Shown piece after piece: positions 40,042 to 49,163 of a stretch of DNA of 64,000 nucleotides. Origin of the DNA: UBA4877 sp002399285 (GTDB lineage Bacteria; Bacillota; Thermoanaerobacteria; Thermoanaerobacterales; UBA4877); NCBI GenBank assembly GCA_036771835.1, contig DAIPGN010000004.1, forward strand, positions 1 through 64,000, written 5' to 3'. A program made the translations under genes and the position numbers. Numbering within the stretch: position 1 is the first letter of the stretch; every line of letters starts with the position of its first letter. The notes under the pieces were generated by a model. It was not told the DNA's origin, did no database searches, and saw only the letters and a list, made by a program, of their open reading frames with translations.

Positions 40042-40794
40042 TTATAGATCTAACTTATCCAGCAATTTGTCAAATTCGGCATAGTCTATGGACTGCTCCC
40101 CGTCCGTGAGCGCTTCAGCAGGGTGTGGGTGGACCTCCACCATAACGCCGTCCGCCCCGCAGGCTATGGCTGCCGCGGACATGGGTATTATCATCTCTCT
40201 CCTTCCCGTGCCGTGGCTGGGATCGACGATCACAGGATAGCGGGAGAGCTCATGCACCGCCGGCACGACGGACAGGTCAAGGGTATTCCTCGTGTAGGTT
40301 TCGAAGGTGCGTATCCCCCTCTCACAGAGAATAATATCCCGGTTGCCTCCGCCGGCTATATAATCCGCGGCCAGCAGCCATTCCTCAACGGTGGCCGACA
40401 TCCCCCTCTTTAAAAGCACCGGCTTTCTCTGTCTTCCAACTTCTTTCAAAAGCGAATAGTTCGCCATGTTGCGCGAGCCTATCTGAAATATGTCGCATAC
40501 ATCATAGACCTTTTCCATATCCCTCGGGTCCATGACCTCGCTGACCACATATATGTCATAGAGGCTTTTGGCTTCCTCTATTATCTTAAGCCCCTCTTCT
40601 CCCAGCCCCTGAAACGTATAGGGAGAAGTCCTGGGTTTGTATGCCTCTCCCCTTATGAGCCTTATGCCCCTGCCGTATAGGTACCCCGCCTCCTCTATGA
40701 ATTCGCTCTCGCCTTCTATGGAACAGGGCCCGGCCATTATGACCGGTTTTCCTCCTATCTCTATATCTCCCACCTTGACCGTTTTTATATCCAT
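40042..40794 (-). CDS. aroF: 3-deoxy-7-phosphoheptulonate synthase (type I-beta, no ACT domain)
   Basis: 250 residues. It condenses phosphoenolpyruvate with erythrose 4-phosphate, the first shikimate step. The KDSA-like barrel motifs are MAGPCSIEGE, YKPRTSPYTFQGLG, QIGSRNMANYSLLKEVG and PVIVDPSHGTGRREM. It lacks the N-terminal ACT-like domain seen in some type I-beta enzymes, so it may be insensitive to feedback unless another protein supplies it. KDO8P synthase is the alternative, but the absence of other LPS genes and the match to Gram-positive DAHP synthases favour this call. Confidence 0.92.
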   Translation of the reverse strand: MDIKTVKVGDIEIGGKPVIMAGPCSIEGESEFIEEAGYLYGRGIRLIRGEAYKPRTSPYTFQGLGEEGLKIIEEAKSLYDIYVVSEVMDPRDMEKVYDVCDIFQIGSRNMANYSLLKEVGRQRKPVLLKRGMSATVEEWLLAADYIAGGGNRDIILCERGIRTFETYTRNTLDLSVVPAVHELSRYPVIVDPSHGTGRREMIIPMSAAAIACGADGVMVEVHPHPAEALTDGEQSIDYAEFDKLLDKLDL

Positions 40795-40837
40795 CGTCCC
40801 GTTACCTTCCTCAGTTAAATTACGTACTCAATTATAT

Positions 40838-40945
40838 CCAGACCGACGCCAAAGTCGCTTAGGCCGCGAACTTGTACTGCAATTTTGCTTGCTGCCTTGC
40901 CTTATACGATCTGTCACGGCCTGCCGGTTTATCTACAACCTGAAT
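40838..40945 (-). repeat. Dispersed intergenic repeat, copy 4
   Basis: About 108 bases, inverted relative to copies 1-3. Read on the minus strand it starts with a GGCAGGCCGTGACAGATCG end, then AAGGCAAGGC, then AAATTGC and TTCGCGGCCTAAGCGA, so it joins the left end of copy 2 to the right part of copy 3. It lies between aroF and the flavin reductase-like gene. Confidence 0.8.
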
Positions 40946-41029
40946 TATATCATATTAACAGCATTTAATTTCTAAAAGAGCTCATAATATGTTACAATAA
41001 ATTTAACATTATCTTTTGGAGGTAATACA

Positions 41030-41593
41030 ATGGAAAAGATTTCGATCGCACCGTCCACGCTGCTGTATCCTTCGCCCGCAGTCATGGTAAGCTGCGGAGA
41101 TATCGGCGGCATTCATGATATCGTCACCATAGCATGGACCGGAACCGTATGCTCCCAGCCGCCTACGCTCTACATATCGGTCAGAAGAGAGAGGTATTCT
41201 CACCGGCTCATTGAAGAAAATATGGAGTTTGCGGTAAATATAGCCGACGAAGGTCTCCTGCATGCCCTTGACTTTTGCGGAAGCGTTACGGGAAAATCCC
41301 ATGATAAGTTTGCAGAAGCGGGACTTACCATGGCAAAGGCAAAAGTTATCTCGGCGCCTTTGATTGCGGAATGTCCTATAAATATCGAGTGTAAGGTAAA
41401 AAATATACTGCCCATGGGCACACACGATATGTTTATAGGGGAGATCTTGGCTGTCGAAGCCGACGGCGATTTGGTAAAAGAGAACAAGGCAGACTTCGGC
41501 GGGCTCGATCTTATCGCCTATATAAAAAATAAATATTATTCGATCGGGAAACATTTGAATGACCAGGGCTACAGTATAAGGGAGAATAAATAA
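41030..41593 (+). CDS. Flavin reductase-like (FMN-binding split-barrel) protein
   Basis: 187 residues. Matches the flavoredoxin/flavin reductase family: VSCGDIGGIHDIVTIAWTGTVCSQPPTLYISVR (by parts) and NIADEGLLHALDFCGSVTG. Such proteins bind FMN and use NAD(P)H or act as flavin electron carriers. No partner oxygenase is present, and in an anaerobe an electron-carrier role is more likely. TTGGAGG precedes the ATG. The acyltransferase gene follows by 12 bases. Confidence 0.85.
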   Translation: MEKISIAPSTLLYPSPAVMVSCGDIGGIHDIVTIAWTGTVCSQPPTLYISVRRERYSHRLIEENMEFAVNIADEGLLHALDFCGSVTGKSHDKFAEAGLTMAKAKVISAPLIAECPINIECKVKNILPMGTHDMFIGEILAVEADGDLVKENKADFGGLDLIAYIKNKYYSIGKHLNDQGYSIRENK

Positions 41594-41605
41594 GAGGCGA
41601 AAAGG

Positions 41606-42643
41606 ATGAAAAGAGTAAAGGATCTTGACGTGTTAAAGGGCCTGGCCATTACGGCCGTCATAATCATACACACCACCGGCAGCGGTACCGTTGACTTTGG
41701 TCCGTCTACGCATTCCTACTTTATGTATCTCGCTTTAAACAGACTGACGCAGTTTGCGGTGCCTACCTTTATATTTGCCAGCAGCGTTTTACTTTCATAT
41801 GTCCACGCAAATGATTTTCACACGATCACTGCCGGCAAACTCAAGGACTTTTATATAAAGCGTTTTGTGCGTATAATACCTCCCTATATGATATGGACGT
41901 TGCTGTATCTATTTTTTAAGCATGCCGTCTCGGGCAGCTTGGAAGACATCACGCTTAAAAGCTATTTGAAATGCCTCTGTATCGGCACAGGTTATTATCA
42001 TCTGTATTTTATCGTCATCATCATTCAGCTATATATATTCATGCCCTACATAATGTACTGCATCTCAAAACTGCATCTTCGCTTCGGACCCACTGTGCTC
42101 ATCTCCGCAGCTTTGCAGGCGGCCTTTTATTATTCATATAAAGCGTTCCTGTCGGCGTATCTTCAGCGTCCGGCTTCACTGCTGCCTTGGTATATGGTGC
42201 TGGTATTTATAGGGACCTGGATAGGCACGAATTATGAAGAGTATACAAAAAAGGAGAGGCATGTTATCGCCCTTCTCCCCATAACCATTGTGACCGGTGT
42301 GTATTATACATATTTATATCATCTTGTGAATATCGGCAAGCCTATCTCGACGTCGGTATTTAATTTTACATGGTACGTGTATGTGACAACGGCCGCTCTT
42401 CTGCTCCTCTATGCATCAACCAAAGTCAGGATCCCCTTCTTTGAAAATGCGGGAAAGCTATCATTCGGCATATACCTCATGCATCCTCTGTTCTTGAACG
42501 TCATGAACGGCATATTCTCCACCGGGAACGTGATTACTTATCATGCCTACACCCTGTTTGAGTTCTTACTGATATATACCGTCTCATATTTGCTGACGTC
42601 CGCCATAGAAAAGACCCCGTTTGGAAAGTATATCGTCGGATAA
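41606..42643 (+). CDS. Acyltransferase 3 family membrane protein
   Basis: 345 residues with ten predicted membrane segments. The typical start RVKDLDVLKGLAITAVIIIHTTGSG contains the conserved histidine, and the C-terminal SFGIYLMHPLFL is the second family signature. Acyltransferase 3 proteins O-acetylate or acylate surface sugars and lipids. Probably co-transcribed with the flavin reductase-like gene (12-base gap); substrate unknown. Confidence 0.88.
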   Translation: MKRVKDLDVLKGLAITAVIIIHTTGSGTVDFGPSTHSYFMYLALNRLTQFAVPTFIFASSVLLSYVHANDFHTITAGKLKDFYIKRFVRIIPPYMIWTLLYLFFKHAVSGSLEDITLKSYLKCLCIGTGYYHLYFIVIIIQLYIFMPYIMYCISKLHLRFGPTVLISAALQAAFYYSYKAFLSAYLQRPASLLPWYMVLVFIGTWIGTNYEEYTKKERHVIALLPITIVTGVYYTYLYHLVNIGKPISTSVFNFTWYVYVTTAALLLLYASTKVRIPFFENAGKLSFGIYLMHPLFLNVMNGIFSTGNVITYHAYTLFEFLLIYTVSYLLTSAIEKTPFGKYIVG

Positions 42644-42662
42644 AGTCCTTTGCGTCAAAATC

Positions 42663-44015
42663 TCAGGCTTTATTTATCGGCATGCCAAGGATGTCCTCCG
42701 CTGCCTCCTTTATCCCCTCCGAAAGTGTGGGATGGGCATGGATGGTTTGTGCCAGGTCTTCCGCGGTCAACCCTTTCTTTATAGCCAGCGTTCCCTCGTG
42801 AATGATCTCGGTGGCGTCCCTGCCTATTATCTCCATGCCTACCACCCGCTTGCTCTTCGCCTCGGCTATTATCTTGATCATTCCGTCATTCTCTCCCATG
42901 GTCATGGCCCTTCCCAACGCCGAATAGGGGAACGTGCCCGTCTTTATTTCACCGTACTTCTCTTTGGCCCGGCCCTCGTTCATGCCCACCCAGGCTATCT
43001 CGGGCTGCGTATATAGACATCCGGGAACCACGCCGTAATCCGCTTCCATATCCCCGCCCGCAATATTGTGCGCTACGATTATACCTTGATATGATGCCAC
43101 ATGAGCAAGCTGTATCCCTCCGGTCACATCGCCCACGGCATAGATATTGTCAACGCTTGTCCTCATATGGGAGTCGACCTTTATACCCTTCCTGTCCATC
43201 TCTAATCCCAGGCATTCTATGCCGTTGATATCCGCGGTCCTGCCCACGGCCACAAGGACTGCGTCGCAGTCTATCCTGCTTGGATTCCCATCCTGCGTAT
43301 AGATAACGGCAGGCCCGGCCTCTATTTTCTCCACCTTGCTTTCAAAATGTATATCTATCCTCTTATTTCTCAAGGATTTCTGCATGATATCGGCGACATC
43401 CCTGTCCAGCATAGGCAGAAGCTGCGGCAGCATTTCTATGATGGTAACTTTGCTGCCCAGAGCGCTGTAAATGTTTGCAAACTCTAGGCCGATTATTCCC
43501 GCTCCTATGATAACGATTTTTTCAGGCACATTCTCCAGCTCCAAGGCTTTATCGCTGGTGATCACCCCCGGCACATCCATCCCCTGTATGGGCGGCACAA
43601 ACGTCTTGGAACCCGTGGCTATTATAAAATTGTCTGCGGTATATCTTCTATCCGCACGAATGGTATTGCTGTCTATAAAGTTTACCCTTCCGCTGATAAC
43701 GTCTATACCATGGCTCTTCATGAGATATCCTACGCCGCCTACAAGCCGCTTTACCACTCTTTCCTTTTTTTTGCGCATCTTTGCGGTATCTACAGTATAC
43801 TGCGCTGATATGCCGAAATCATCGGCAGATTTCATGCCGCTTATAAGCTCGGCCGCATGAGCATAGACCTTGGTGGGTATACAGCCCCTGTTAAGGCAAG
43901 TGCCTCCCAGCGAGATCTCCTCTGCCACCGCGACTTTTTTGCCAAGCTCGGCAAGTCTTATGGCAGCCGTATACCCTCCCGGCCCTCCCCCTAATACGAT
44001 CACATCATAATCCAT
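42663..44015 (-). CDS. lpdA: Dihydrolipoyl dehydrogenase
   Basis: 450 residues. The FAD flavoprotein disulfide reductase shows GGGPGGYTAAIRLAELG (FAD), the redox active GGTCLNRGCIPTK, a central NAD Rossmann motif IIGAGIIGLEFANIYSALG and a C-terminal HAHPTLSEGI with the catalytic His-Glu. No pyruvate/2-oxoacid dehydrogenase or glycine-cleavage genes are adjacent, so the partner is unknown. Strong ribosome site. Confidence 0.95.
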   Translation of the reverse strand: MDYDVIVLGGGPGGYTAAIRLAELGKKVAVAEEISLGGTCLNRGCIPTKVYAHAAELISGMKSADDFGISAQYTVDTAKMRKKKERVVKRLVGGVGYLMKSHGIDVISGRVNFIDSNTIRADRRYTADNFIIATGSKTFVPPIQGMDVPGVITSDKALELENVPEKIVIIGAGIIGLEFANIYSALGSKVTIIEMLPQLLPMLDRDVADIMQKSLRNKRIDIHFESKVEKIEAGPAVIYTQDGNPSRIDCDAVLVAVGRTADINGIECLGLEMDRKGIKVDSHMRTSVDNIYAVGDVTGGIQLAHVASYQGIIVAHNIAGGDMEADYGVVPGCLYTQPEIAWVGMNEGRAKEKYGEIKTGTFPYSALGRAMTMGENDGMIKIIAEAKSKRVVGMEIIGRDATEIIHEGTLAIKKGLTAEDLAQTIHAHPTLSEGIKEAAEDILGMPINKA

Positions 44016-44030
44016 CTTAAACCCTCCTAT

Positions 44031-44714
44031 TTATGATTCACCCTTGTCATGTGCTTCCAGATCCAAAAGCTCCTGCTTCAAGCGATTATATACATTTACC
44101 TTTTCCTGTTTAAAGCTCTTTTCGGTGCCGAAGTAGACCGCGTCCCCCTGATAGACACAGCGGGAAGCTCTGCTGATATAGAGCGGAGCAAATGCCAGAT
44201 GCCTTCCCGACTCCTTTATGTAATATCTTTCCAGATCGAGGAAGCCGTCATACATCTCTCCCATGTGCTGGCCCTTATTCACATAATCCACATCCGGACA
44301 GATCAAGATGCTCTGACCATGCGTCAGGGAAGACACTGTCTGCCTGAATGTCTTGACAATATCCCGCGTCCCCCTGTATACAGGGATCGCATTTATCGCC
44401 CACATCAGAATGGGCGCAGCAAGCGATACCGGAAAGGCAACTATTGCGGCGATAACTTTAGGCATGCCAAACCGCTTCGTAAACGTATAGTCGTAGTATT
44501 GGGAAAAACAGGTTCTCCAGTTGCAAAACACGTTGAGGGCCCACAAGCGCATCGGCACATCAAACCAAGCCAAGCTAAAGGTCGGTCCGCTGAGGTTCTG
44601 GTGATGCACTACGTAAACGGCTGGCTCGTCTATCTTATTCGAATAACTGACACTATAGCGGCCTATATAGCCGCGGACAAAAAAGCGAAAAATCTTAAAA
44701 ACTATGTTTCTCAT
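44031..44714 (-). CDS. PlsC-like acyltransferase fold protein, active-site variant
   Basis: 227 residues from the ATG at 44714 (GGAG upstream; an earlier ATG at 44726 has no site). It resembles glycerolphosphate acyltransferases: HHQNLSGP stands where HX4D is expected, IPVYRGTRDIV and SILICPDVDYVNKG follow in the right order. The catalytic Asp of HX4D is not obvious (HQNLSG, HHQNLS), so it may use another residue or be an altered family member. One membrane helix near residue 95. It lies 15 bases after lpdA upstream of the GT2 gene, on the same strand. Confidence 0.65.
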   Translation of the reverse strand: MRNIVFKIFRFFVRGYIGRYSVSYSNKIDEPAVYVVHHQNLSGPTFSLAWFDVPMRLWALNVFCNWRTCFSQYYDYTFTKRFGMPKVIAAIVAFPVSLAAPILMWAINAIPVYRGTRDIVKTFRQTVSSLTHGQSILICPDVDYVNKGQHMGEMYDGFLDLERYYIKESGRHLAFAPLYISRASRCVYQGDAVYFGTEKSFKQEKVNVYNRLKQELLDLEAHDKGES

Positions 44715-44754
44715 ACTCTGCTCCATAGAATTTATAATAAAGTTTCATCCCTTA

Positions 44755-45921
44755 CTAATAAGAAATCCTTGAGTCGTCATTGTCCTGGAATACCCAGCGT
44801 CTCTTGACCTGATGGATGACGAACGCCAACGCTATATCAACCAATATCTTTATAATGGTCACATTGACCCTCCAAAATCGGCTGATAGAATATACCATGC
44901 CGAATGACGCCATAATTACGGAGATCCACAAGATCAAAAAGCGAGCAGCATATCCTACTATCTTACCCGTACTCCAGAAGACCAGCTTCCGATTGATCGC
45001 ATAATTGCACGAAGACGACGTTATACGGGCAATCAGCGTACTTGCAAGGATCTGCATATGTTCGGCCGGGAGGGCCAGTATATAATTATCCAATAGAGAA
45101 AAGACCAGAATATCCAGAATAGCTGAAAACACCGATGACCATGAGTATCTCATAAGTTTTTTGGCAAAGCACTTGGAAATGCGAAACGAATCCACCACAG
45201 TATTATAATTCGAACCGGAATTATTGTCATAATACAGCGTCTTTATGGGCACCATCAGGATGTTTATACGGCGGTGCACCGCCTCGATCAACATATTCAT
45301 CTCATAATCGAAGCGTTCTCCCTCTAGCTCTGTCATCCACCCCAGCTCGCTCTTGGGTATGCCTCTCAGCCCCGTCTGCGTATCGCAAATATAGCTGCCG
45401 AAAAGCAGCTGAAAAACGCGGCTCGTTATTGTGTTTCCGACATAACTTCGTCTGGGTACGTTTTGATCTTTAAAATTACGCACACCCAAAATGAGAGAAT
45501 TACACTTTCCGGATATCTTTCTGCAGATCCTGCAGATATCCTCTATGCCGTGCTGTCCGTCGGCATCCGCCGTGACCACCCCGTCCAGATCGGAACAATG
45601 ATCCATAAAATAGGAAAACGCGGTTTTGAGAGCCCTGCCCTTACCCCGGTTCACCTCATGGACAAGCACCGTACAGCGCTCCATCTGCTTCAGCCTGCCG
45701 AAGATATTGTCGGATGCTCCACTGCTTCCGTCATTCACGATGATCACACGTGGTATTCCCTTCCTTATAAGCCCCTGCACAAACTCCACCAATCCCGGCA
45801 CAGGATTTAAAGCCGGTATCACGACCGCACTGTTTATATTAAATTCCATATGGTCGGCGGGTACTGATATGCTGTCAAACGGTTCCGCCTTTACAAATTG
45901 TTTATACATCGGCAACACCAT
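44755..45921 (-). CDS. Family 2 glycosyltransferase fused to a GtrA-like membrane domain
   Basis: 388 residues. Residues about 30-235 are a GT-A fold GT2 domain (VVIPALNPVPGLVEFVQGL, IVNDGSSGAS, TADADGQHGIED as the DxD-bearing motif); about 260-380 are four membrane helices of GtrA type (ARITSSSCNYAINRKLVFWST). GT2-GtrA fusions put sugars on undecaprenyl phosphate or move them across the membrane. No clear ribosome site is seen before the ATG at 45921; MYKQFVKAEPF, four codons in, is an alternative. A promoter is 160 bases upstream. Confidence 0.85.
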   Translation of the reverse strand: MVLPMYKQFVKAEPFDSISVPADHMEFNINSAVVIPALNPVPGLVEFVQGLIRKGIPRVIIVNDGSSGASDNIFGRLKQMERCTVLVHEVNRGKGRALKTAFSYFMDHCSDLDGVVTADADGQHGIEDICRICRKISGKCNSLILGVRNFKDQNVPRRSYVGNTITSRVFQLLFGSYICDTQTGLRGIPKSELGWMTELEGERFDYEMNMLIEAVHRRINILMVPIKTLYYDNNSGSNYNTVVDSFRISKCFAKKLMRYSWSSVFSAILDILVFSLLDNYILALPAEHMQILASTLIARITSSSCNYAINRKLVFWSTGKIVGYAARFLILWISVIMASFGMVYSISRFWRVNVTIIKILVDIALAFVIHQVKRRWVFQDNDDSRISY

Positions 45922-46086
45922 CGCTATCGAATTTTTCTATACGATCAAGTAATTCATATTAATAGGGCAAAATAAACCATCCCGGAAGTTATAAATGACG
46001 AGCATAAGCTCCATAATTAAAATTCCATGCATAACATAGGATCTCAATTTCATAATATTGCTAAATTCTATGCCTGATCCCATTTA

Positions 46087-46115
46087 ATTATAAATCATAA
46101 CATTGATTTTTACAA
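46087..46115 (-). promoter_or_regulatory. Probable sigma-A promoter of the GT2-GtrA gene
   Basis: Minus-strand TTGTAA, 17 bases, TATAAT, about 160 bases before the gene. The interval 45922-46218 otherwise holds only the terminator at 46156-46181. Confidence 0.55.
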
Positions 46116-46155
46116 AGATTAATCTTTTTACTACCCACTGTACAGAATTTTAAAT

Positions 46156-46181
46156 GGGGGCTGCAGGTATCTGCAACCCCC
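46156..46181 (-). terminator. Terminator of the AT-rich PTS operon
   Basis: GGGGGCTGCAG-GTAT-CTGCAACCCCC hairpin with one mismatch, followed on the minus strand by ATTTAAAA. About 38 bases beyond the end of the agaS pseudogene. Confidence 0.65.
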
Positions 46182-46218
46182 GGAGGTAGGGTGGCTTAAT
46201 TAATATTTCAAGTTACAT

Positions 46219-47379
46219 CTATAATTTTATATTATCATGTATTGTAACTCCTTTTACTACTCTGTTTAAAGTTCCCGATATTGAATGTGTATCCGGTTTA
46301 TTCTTAAGTTTTACCGAGGTCAGTAATGCAAATATTTGAGCAAAAGCAATATATGGTAAAGCAAGATAGGCATCAGGTAACATAATGAAGTGCGAGTCAA
46401 ACATGAAAGTTTCACCTTTTGTGCTTTCTTCTCTTGCTGTTTGCAGACTTATTATAGCCTTTGCAATATTGTCACTTTGCAACTCCGTAATAATATCTAA
46501 ATCATATTGGCGAGTATATTTATCATTCGACACAAAAATAAATGCAATAGAGTTTCCATCCGCAAATGATTTGGGCCCATGCCGAAATCCCATTGATGGT
46601 TCAAACATAGTGGCTACTTGTCAAGCAGTCAACTCCAGCAATTTTAGTTGTGCCTCCCGTGTCAATCCCGCCAGAGATCCACGCCCCAAATAAATTACCT
46701 TGTCAAAATCCAGTTTCGCATATCTGTCAATGTCAGCTTCTCTATTAATTACACTAATTCCCATCTTACAGGCTGCCTTTACATATTTCTCTTTTACAGA
46801 AAGAGGGGATACATCAAAAATCAATAGTGCAGTTAACAACATACATGTAAAACTACTTGTCATAGCAAAACCAAGATCATTTGAACGTTCCGGCATTAAC
46901 AGCATTAAACTCTCAGCACCATTTTCGGCCGTTTTAGCTAATTTTCCATCAGGTACACAAGTAATAACTATTTGATAAAAATCTTCAATAATTTGTTTAC
47001 CTAATTTAACTGCTGCAACACTTTCAGGACTATTACCACTGCGTGCAAAGGAAACAAAATTGTCGGAACATCTTTTTTAAAATAGTCTAGTGGATTTGAA
47101 ACTATACTAGTCGTCGGCACCGCTTCTAATTCATACATTTTTTCATTTATCACTCGTTTGAGGTATAGTAAAATCGTATCTCCGACATATGCTGAGGTTC
47201 CGGCACCAGTAAAAATAACCTTCACGCGTTTGTGAGTCTCAGTTATATATTTCAAAAAGAGTTGATTTCTTCTTTATTATTCTCATAGTTGTTAAATGTC
47301 TCCATTCAAAGCTCAGGCTGTTGTTTGATTTCAGAGATTGTATTTAATGCACCTAAGCTTTTTAAGATTTCTCAAACAT
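46219..47379 (-). pseudogene. agaS: agaS-like sugar-phosphate isomerase/deaminase pseudogene (SIS domain)
   Basis: A full-length AgaS-type gene can be reassembled only by skipping several lesions. From the ATG at 47379 (AAAGGTGAT site) they are: a frame change after MFEKS, an in-frame TGA replacing the expected Trp after QQPEL, a one-base loss near 47067 within TIL/SFARSGNSPESV, and an in-frame TGA replacing Gly between ELTA and QVATMFEPSMGFRHGPKS. Intact motifs such as IFTGAGTSAYVGD and RSGNSPES define the family (tagatose-6-phosphate isomerase or galactosamine-6-phosphate deaminase type). It is the last gene of the PTS operon. With four separate lesions, a sequencing slip is unlikely. Confidence 0.85.
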
Positions 47380-47422
47380 AATATCACCTTTCTCATAATC
47401 AAAAGTATTATGTTGTTATAAA

Positions 47423-47466
47423 AATATTAGAACTTAAAACAAAATCATTTTTTAAGTTCTAATATT
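47423..47466. repeat. 17-bp perfect inverted repeat between IIC gene and agaS pseudogene
   Basis: AATATTAGAACTTAAAA (47423-47439) and its exact reverse complement (47450-47466) are separated by 10 bases. As RNA this makes a 17-bp stem in the operon transcript. It lacks a GC-rich core, so it may be a weak terminator, a processing stem or a protein site. Confidence 0.75.
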
Positions 47467-47506
47467 ATACATCAGCAGTTTATCAACTTATTTCCGTTAT
47501 TATTCT

Positions 47507-48847
47507 CTATGCTTGTGATTCACTCCTTTTGTATTTTGCCTCTTTCCAACAAAGCAATACAAACACTAAGGCTATTATTGCAATACCAACATATGGATTC
47601 TTCAACAATGTCAAAATAACCATAACATCAATGCAGTCATGACCGACACCTGCTGCTCCATATTTAGCAAAATCAAACAATGTATACAAGAATCCAGAAC
47701 CGAAGATCAACAAAAATCCATAAACTAGACCGGAAACAATTGCTCCCCTTCTTCCTCCTGTAGCATTGCCCATTATCCCTGCCACACCACCTGTGAAAAA
47801 TGCGCCTATTATAGATACCAGAGGTACATCACCAAAAACTGCAGAACAGACAAACATACCAATTATCATACCTACAACAGCAAAAATAAAACCGATCATC
47901 AGTGAGTTTGGGGCAAAACCAAATAATGCAGGTACATCCAGCGCAGGAATTGCACCAGGAACCAATTTATCGGAAATACCTTTAAATGCCGGTACGAGTT
48001 CTCCAAGGAACATACGTACACCTTGCAATAGAATCAGTACACCACCCGTAAAGCCCATAGCTTTTAGAATGCCGAATACAACATAGTTCGTTCCATTGCT
48101 AAAGGCCGCTACTTTTTCTGGTCCTGCAGCTATGACCACAATCAGATAGAAAATGGCCATTACTATCAATACCGACATTGAAGTGTCTTTAAAAAATTCA
48201 AGTGATTCCGGAAGCTTAATATCTTCGGCATCTTTTGATTTATCTCCTACCAAACCTCCTATATATGCCGATGTAACAGTACCTAAAGTAGTCAAATGTC
48301 CCATTGCTATGCTGTTGTTACCTGTAATCTTTCGTACTATAGGTTGTGCTATTGCTGGAAGTACTGTCATTAATACCCCTTGTAATAAGCTTCCTATAAC
48401 AACAATCAGCACCGTACTAAATCCGTTAATATATAAAATAAAAGCAAGCGTTACAGATAAAATCCACATCATATGTCCTGTTAGAAATATATATTTTAGC
48501 GGTGTCAATCTGGCAATTATTATATTCATCAGAAATCCTAATGCCAGAATCAGCGCGCTTGTAGATGCAATCACCGCTACGCTGCTTTGCATCGCACCCA
48601 CAACCGCCTCTGATGATGTGGCAAAGCCGGATAAATGGAATACCTCTGTGAACAAACTTACAAAAGGTGTAATTTCGGATACGATTATTCCCGAACCTGC
48701 CGATAAGACAATCATACCTAGTGATGTTTTCATAGTACCCGAGAAAATCTCACTGGCTGTTTTCTTTTGTAAAGCAAGACCTACTAAAGCAACTAAACCA
48801 AGTATTATAGCCGGTGTTTCAATAAGGCTAATTAAAAAATTTAACAT
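47507..48847 (-). CDS. PTS ascorbate/SgaT-type IIC permease
   Basis: 446 residues with about eleven membrane segments, matching the UlaA/SgaT family of IIC permeases (SSAVIASTSALILALGFLMNIIIARLTPLKYIFLTGHMMW and GPEKVAAFSNGTNYVVFGI, by parts). The substrate cannot be read from sequence; the partner AgaS-type and SIS genes suggest an amino sugar or ketose rather than ascorbate. The gene and its neighbours are clearly more AT-rich than the flanks. Confidence 0.88.
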   Translation of the reverse strand: MLNFLISLIETPAIILGLVALVGLALQKKTASEIFSGTMKTSLGMIVLSAGSGIIVSEITPFVSLFTEVFHLSGFATSSEAVVGAMQSSVAVIASTSALILALGFLMNIIIARLTPLKYIFLTGHMMWILSVTLAFILYINGFSTVLIVVIGSLLQGVLMTVLPAIAQPIVRKITGNNSIAMGHLTTLGTVTSAYIGGLVGDKSKDAEDIKLPESLEFFKDTSMSVLIVMAIFYLIVVIAAGPEKVAAFSNGTNYVVFGILKAMGFTGGVLILLQGVRMFLGELVPAFKGISDKLVPGAIPALDVPALFGFAPNSLMIGFIFAVVGMIIGMFVCSAVFGDVPLVSIIGAFFTGGVAGIMGNATGGRRGAIVSGLVYGFLLIFGSGFLYTLFDFAKYGAAGVGHDCIDVMVILTLLKNPYVGIAIIALVFVLLCWKEAKYKRSESQA

Positions 48848-48862
48848 AATAGACCCTTCTTT

Positions 48863-49144
48863 CTATATTAAATTATTTTTCTTTAAATAATCTTCCAGCT
48901 TGGCTTTTGCTTCATTCGTATCTACAATATTATTTAAATATATAACGTTATCTTGATCAGCAAAATTTTTTTTAAAACCACTTGTTGTAACAAGCATATC
49001 ATATGGTTTTCCTTTTACTGTTCCAACGTCCCAGTTTTCAATATTACATTTAACGCCCATTTGCTTCATAACGTTCTCAACAGTCATCTTCATAATTAGA
49101 CTGGAACCTACACCCAAGCCACACACGGTTATAATTTTTAACAC
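48863..49144 (-). CDS. PTS ascorbate/galactitol-type IIB component
   Basis: 93 residues. The phosphorylated cysteine is Cys8 in ITVCGLGVGSSLIMKM, the UlaB/GatB-type loop. GTG start with GAGGGGATG upstream. It receives phosphate from an EIIA; the only EIIA in the cluster is the C-terminal domain of the PRD regulator. Confidence 0.92.
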   Translation of the reverse strand: MLKIITVCGLGVGSSLIMKMTVENVMKQMGVKCNIENWDVGTVKGKPYDMLVTTSGFKKNFADQDNVIYLNNIVDTNEAKAKLEDYLKKNNLI

Positions 49145-49163
49145 ATTTTCATCCCCTCACTTT

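Noticed and set aside
46219..47379. Three separate small SIS-domain genes
   Set aside because: The pieces align consecutively to one AgaS protein, with stops and a frame change between them, so they are a single pseudogene.
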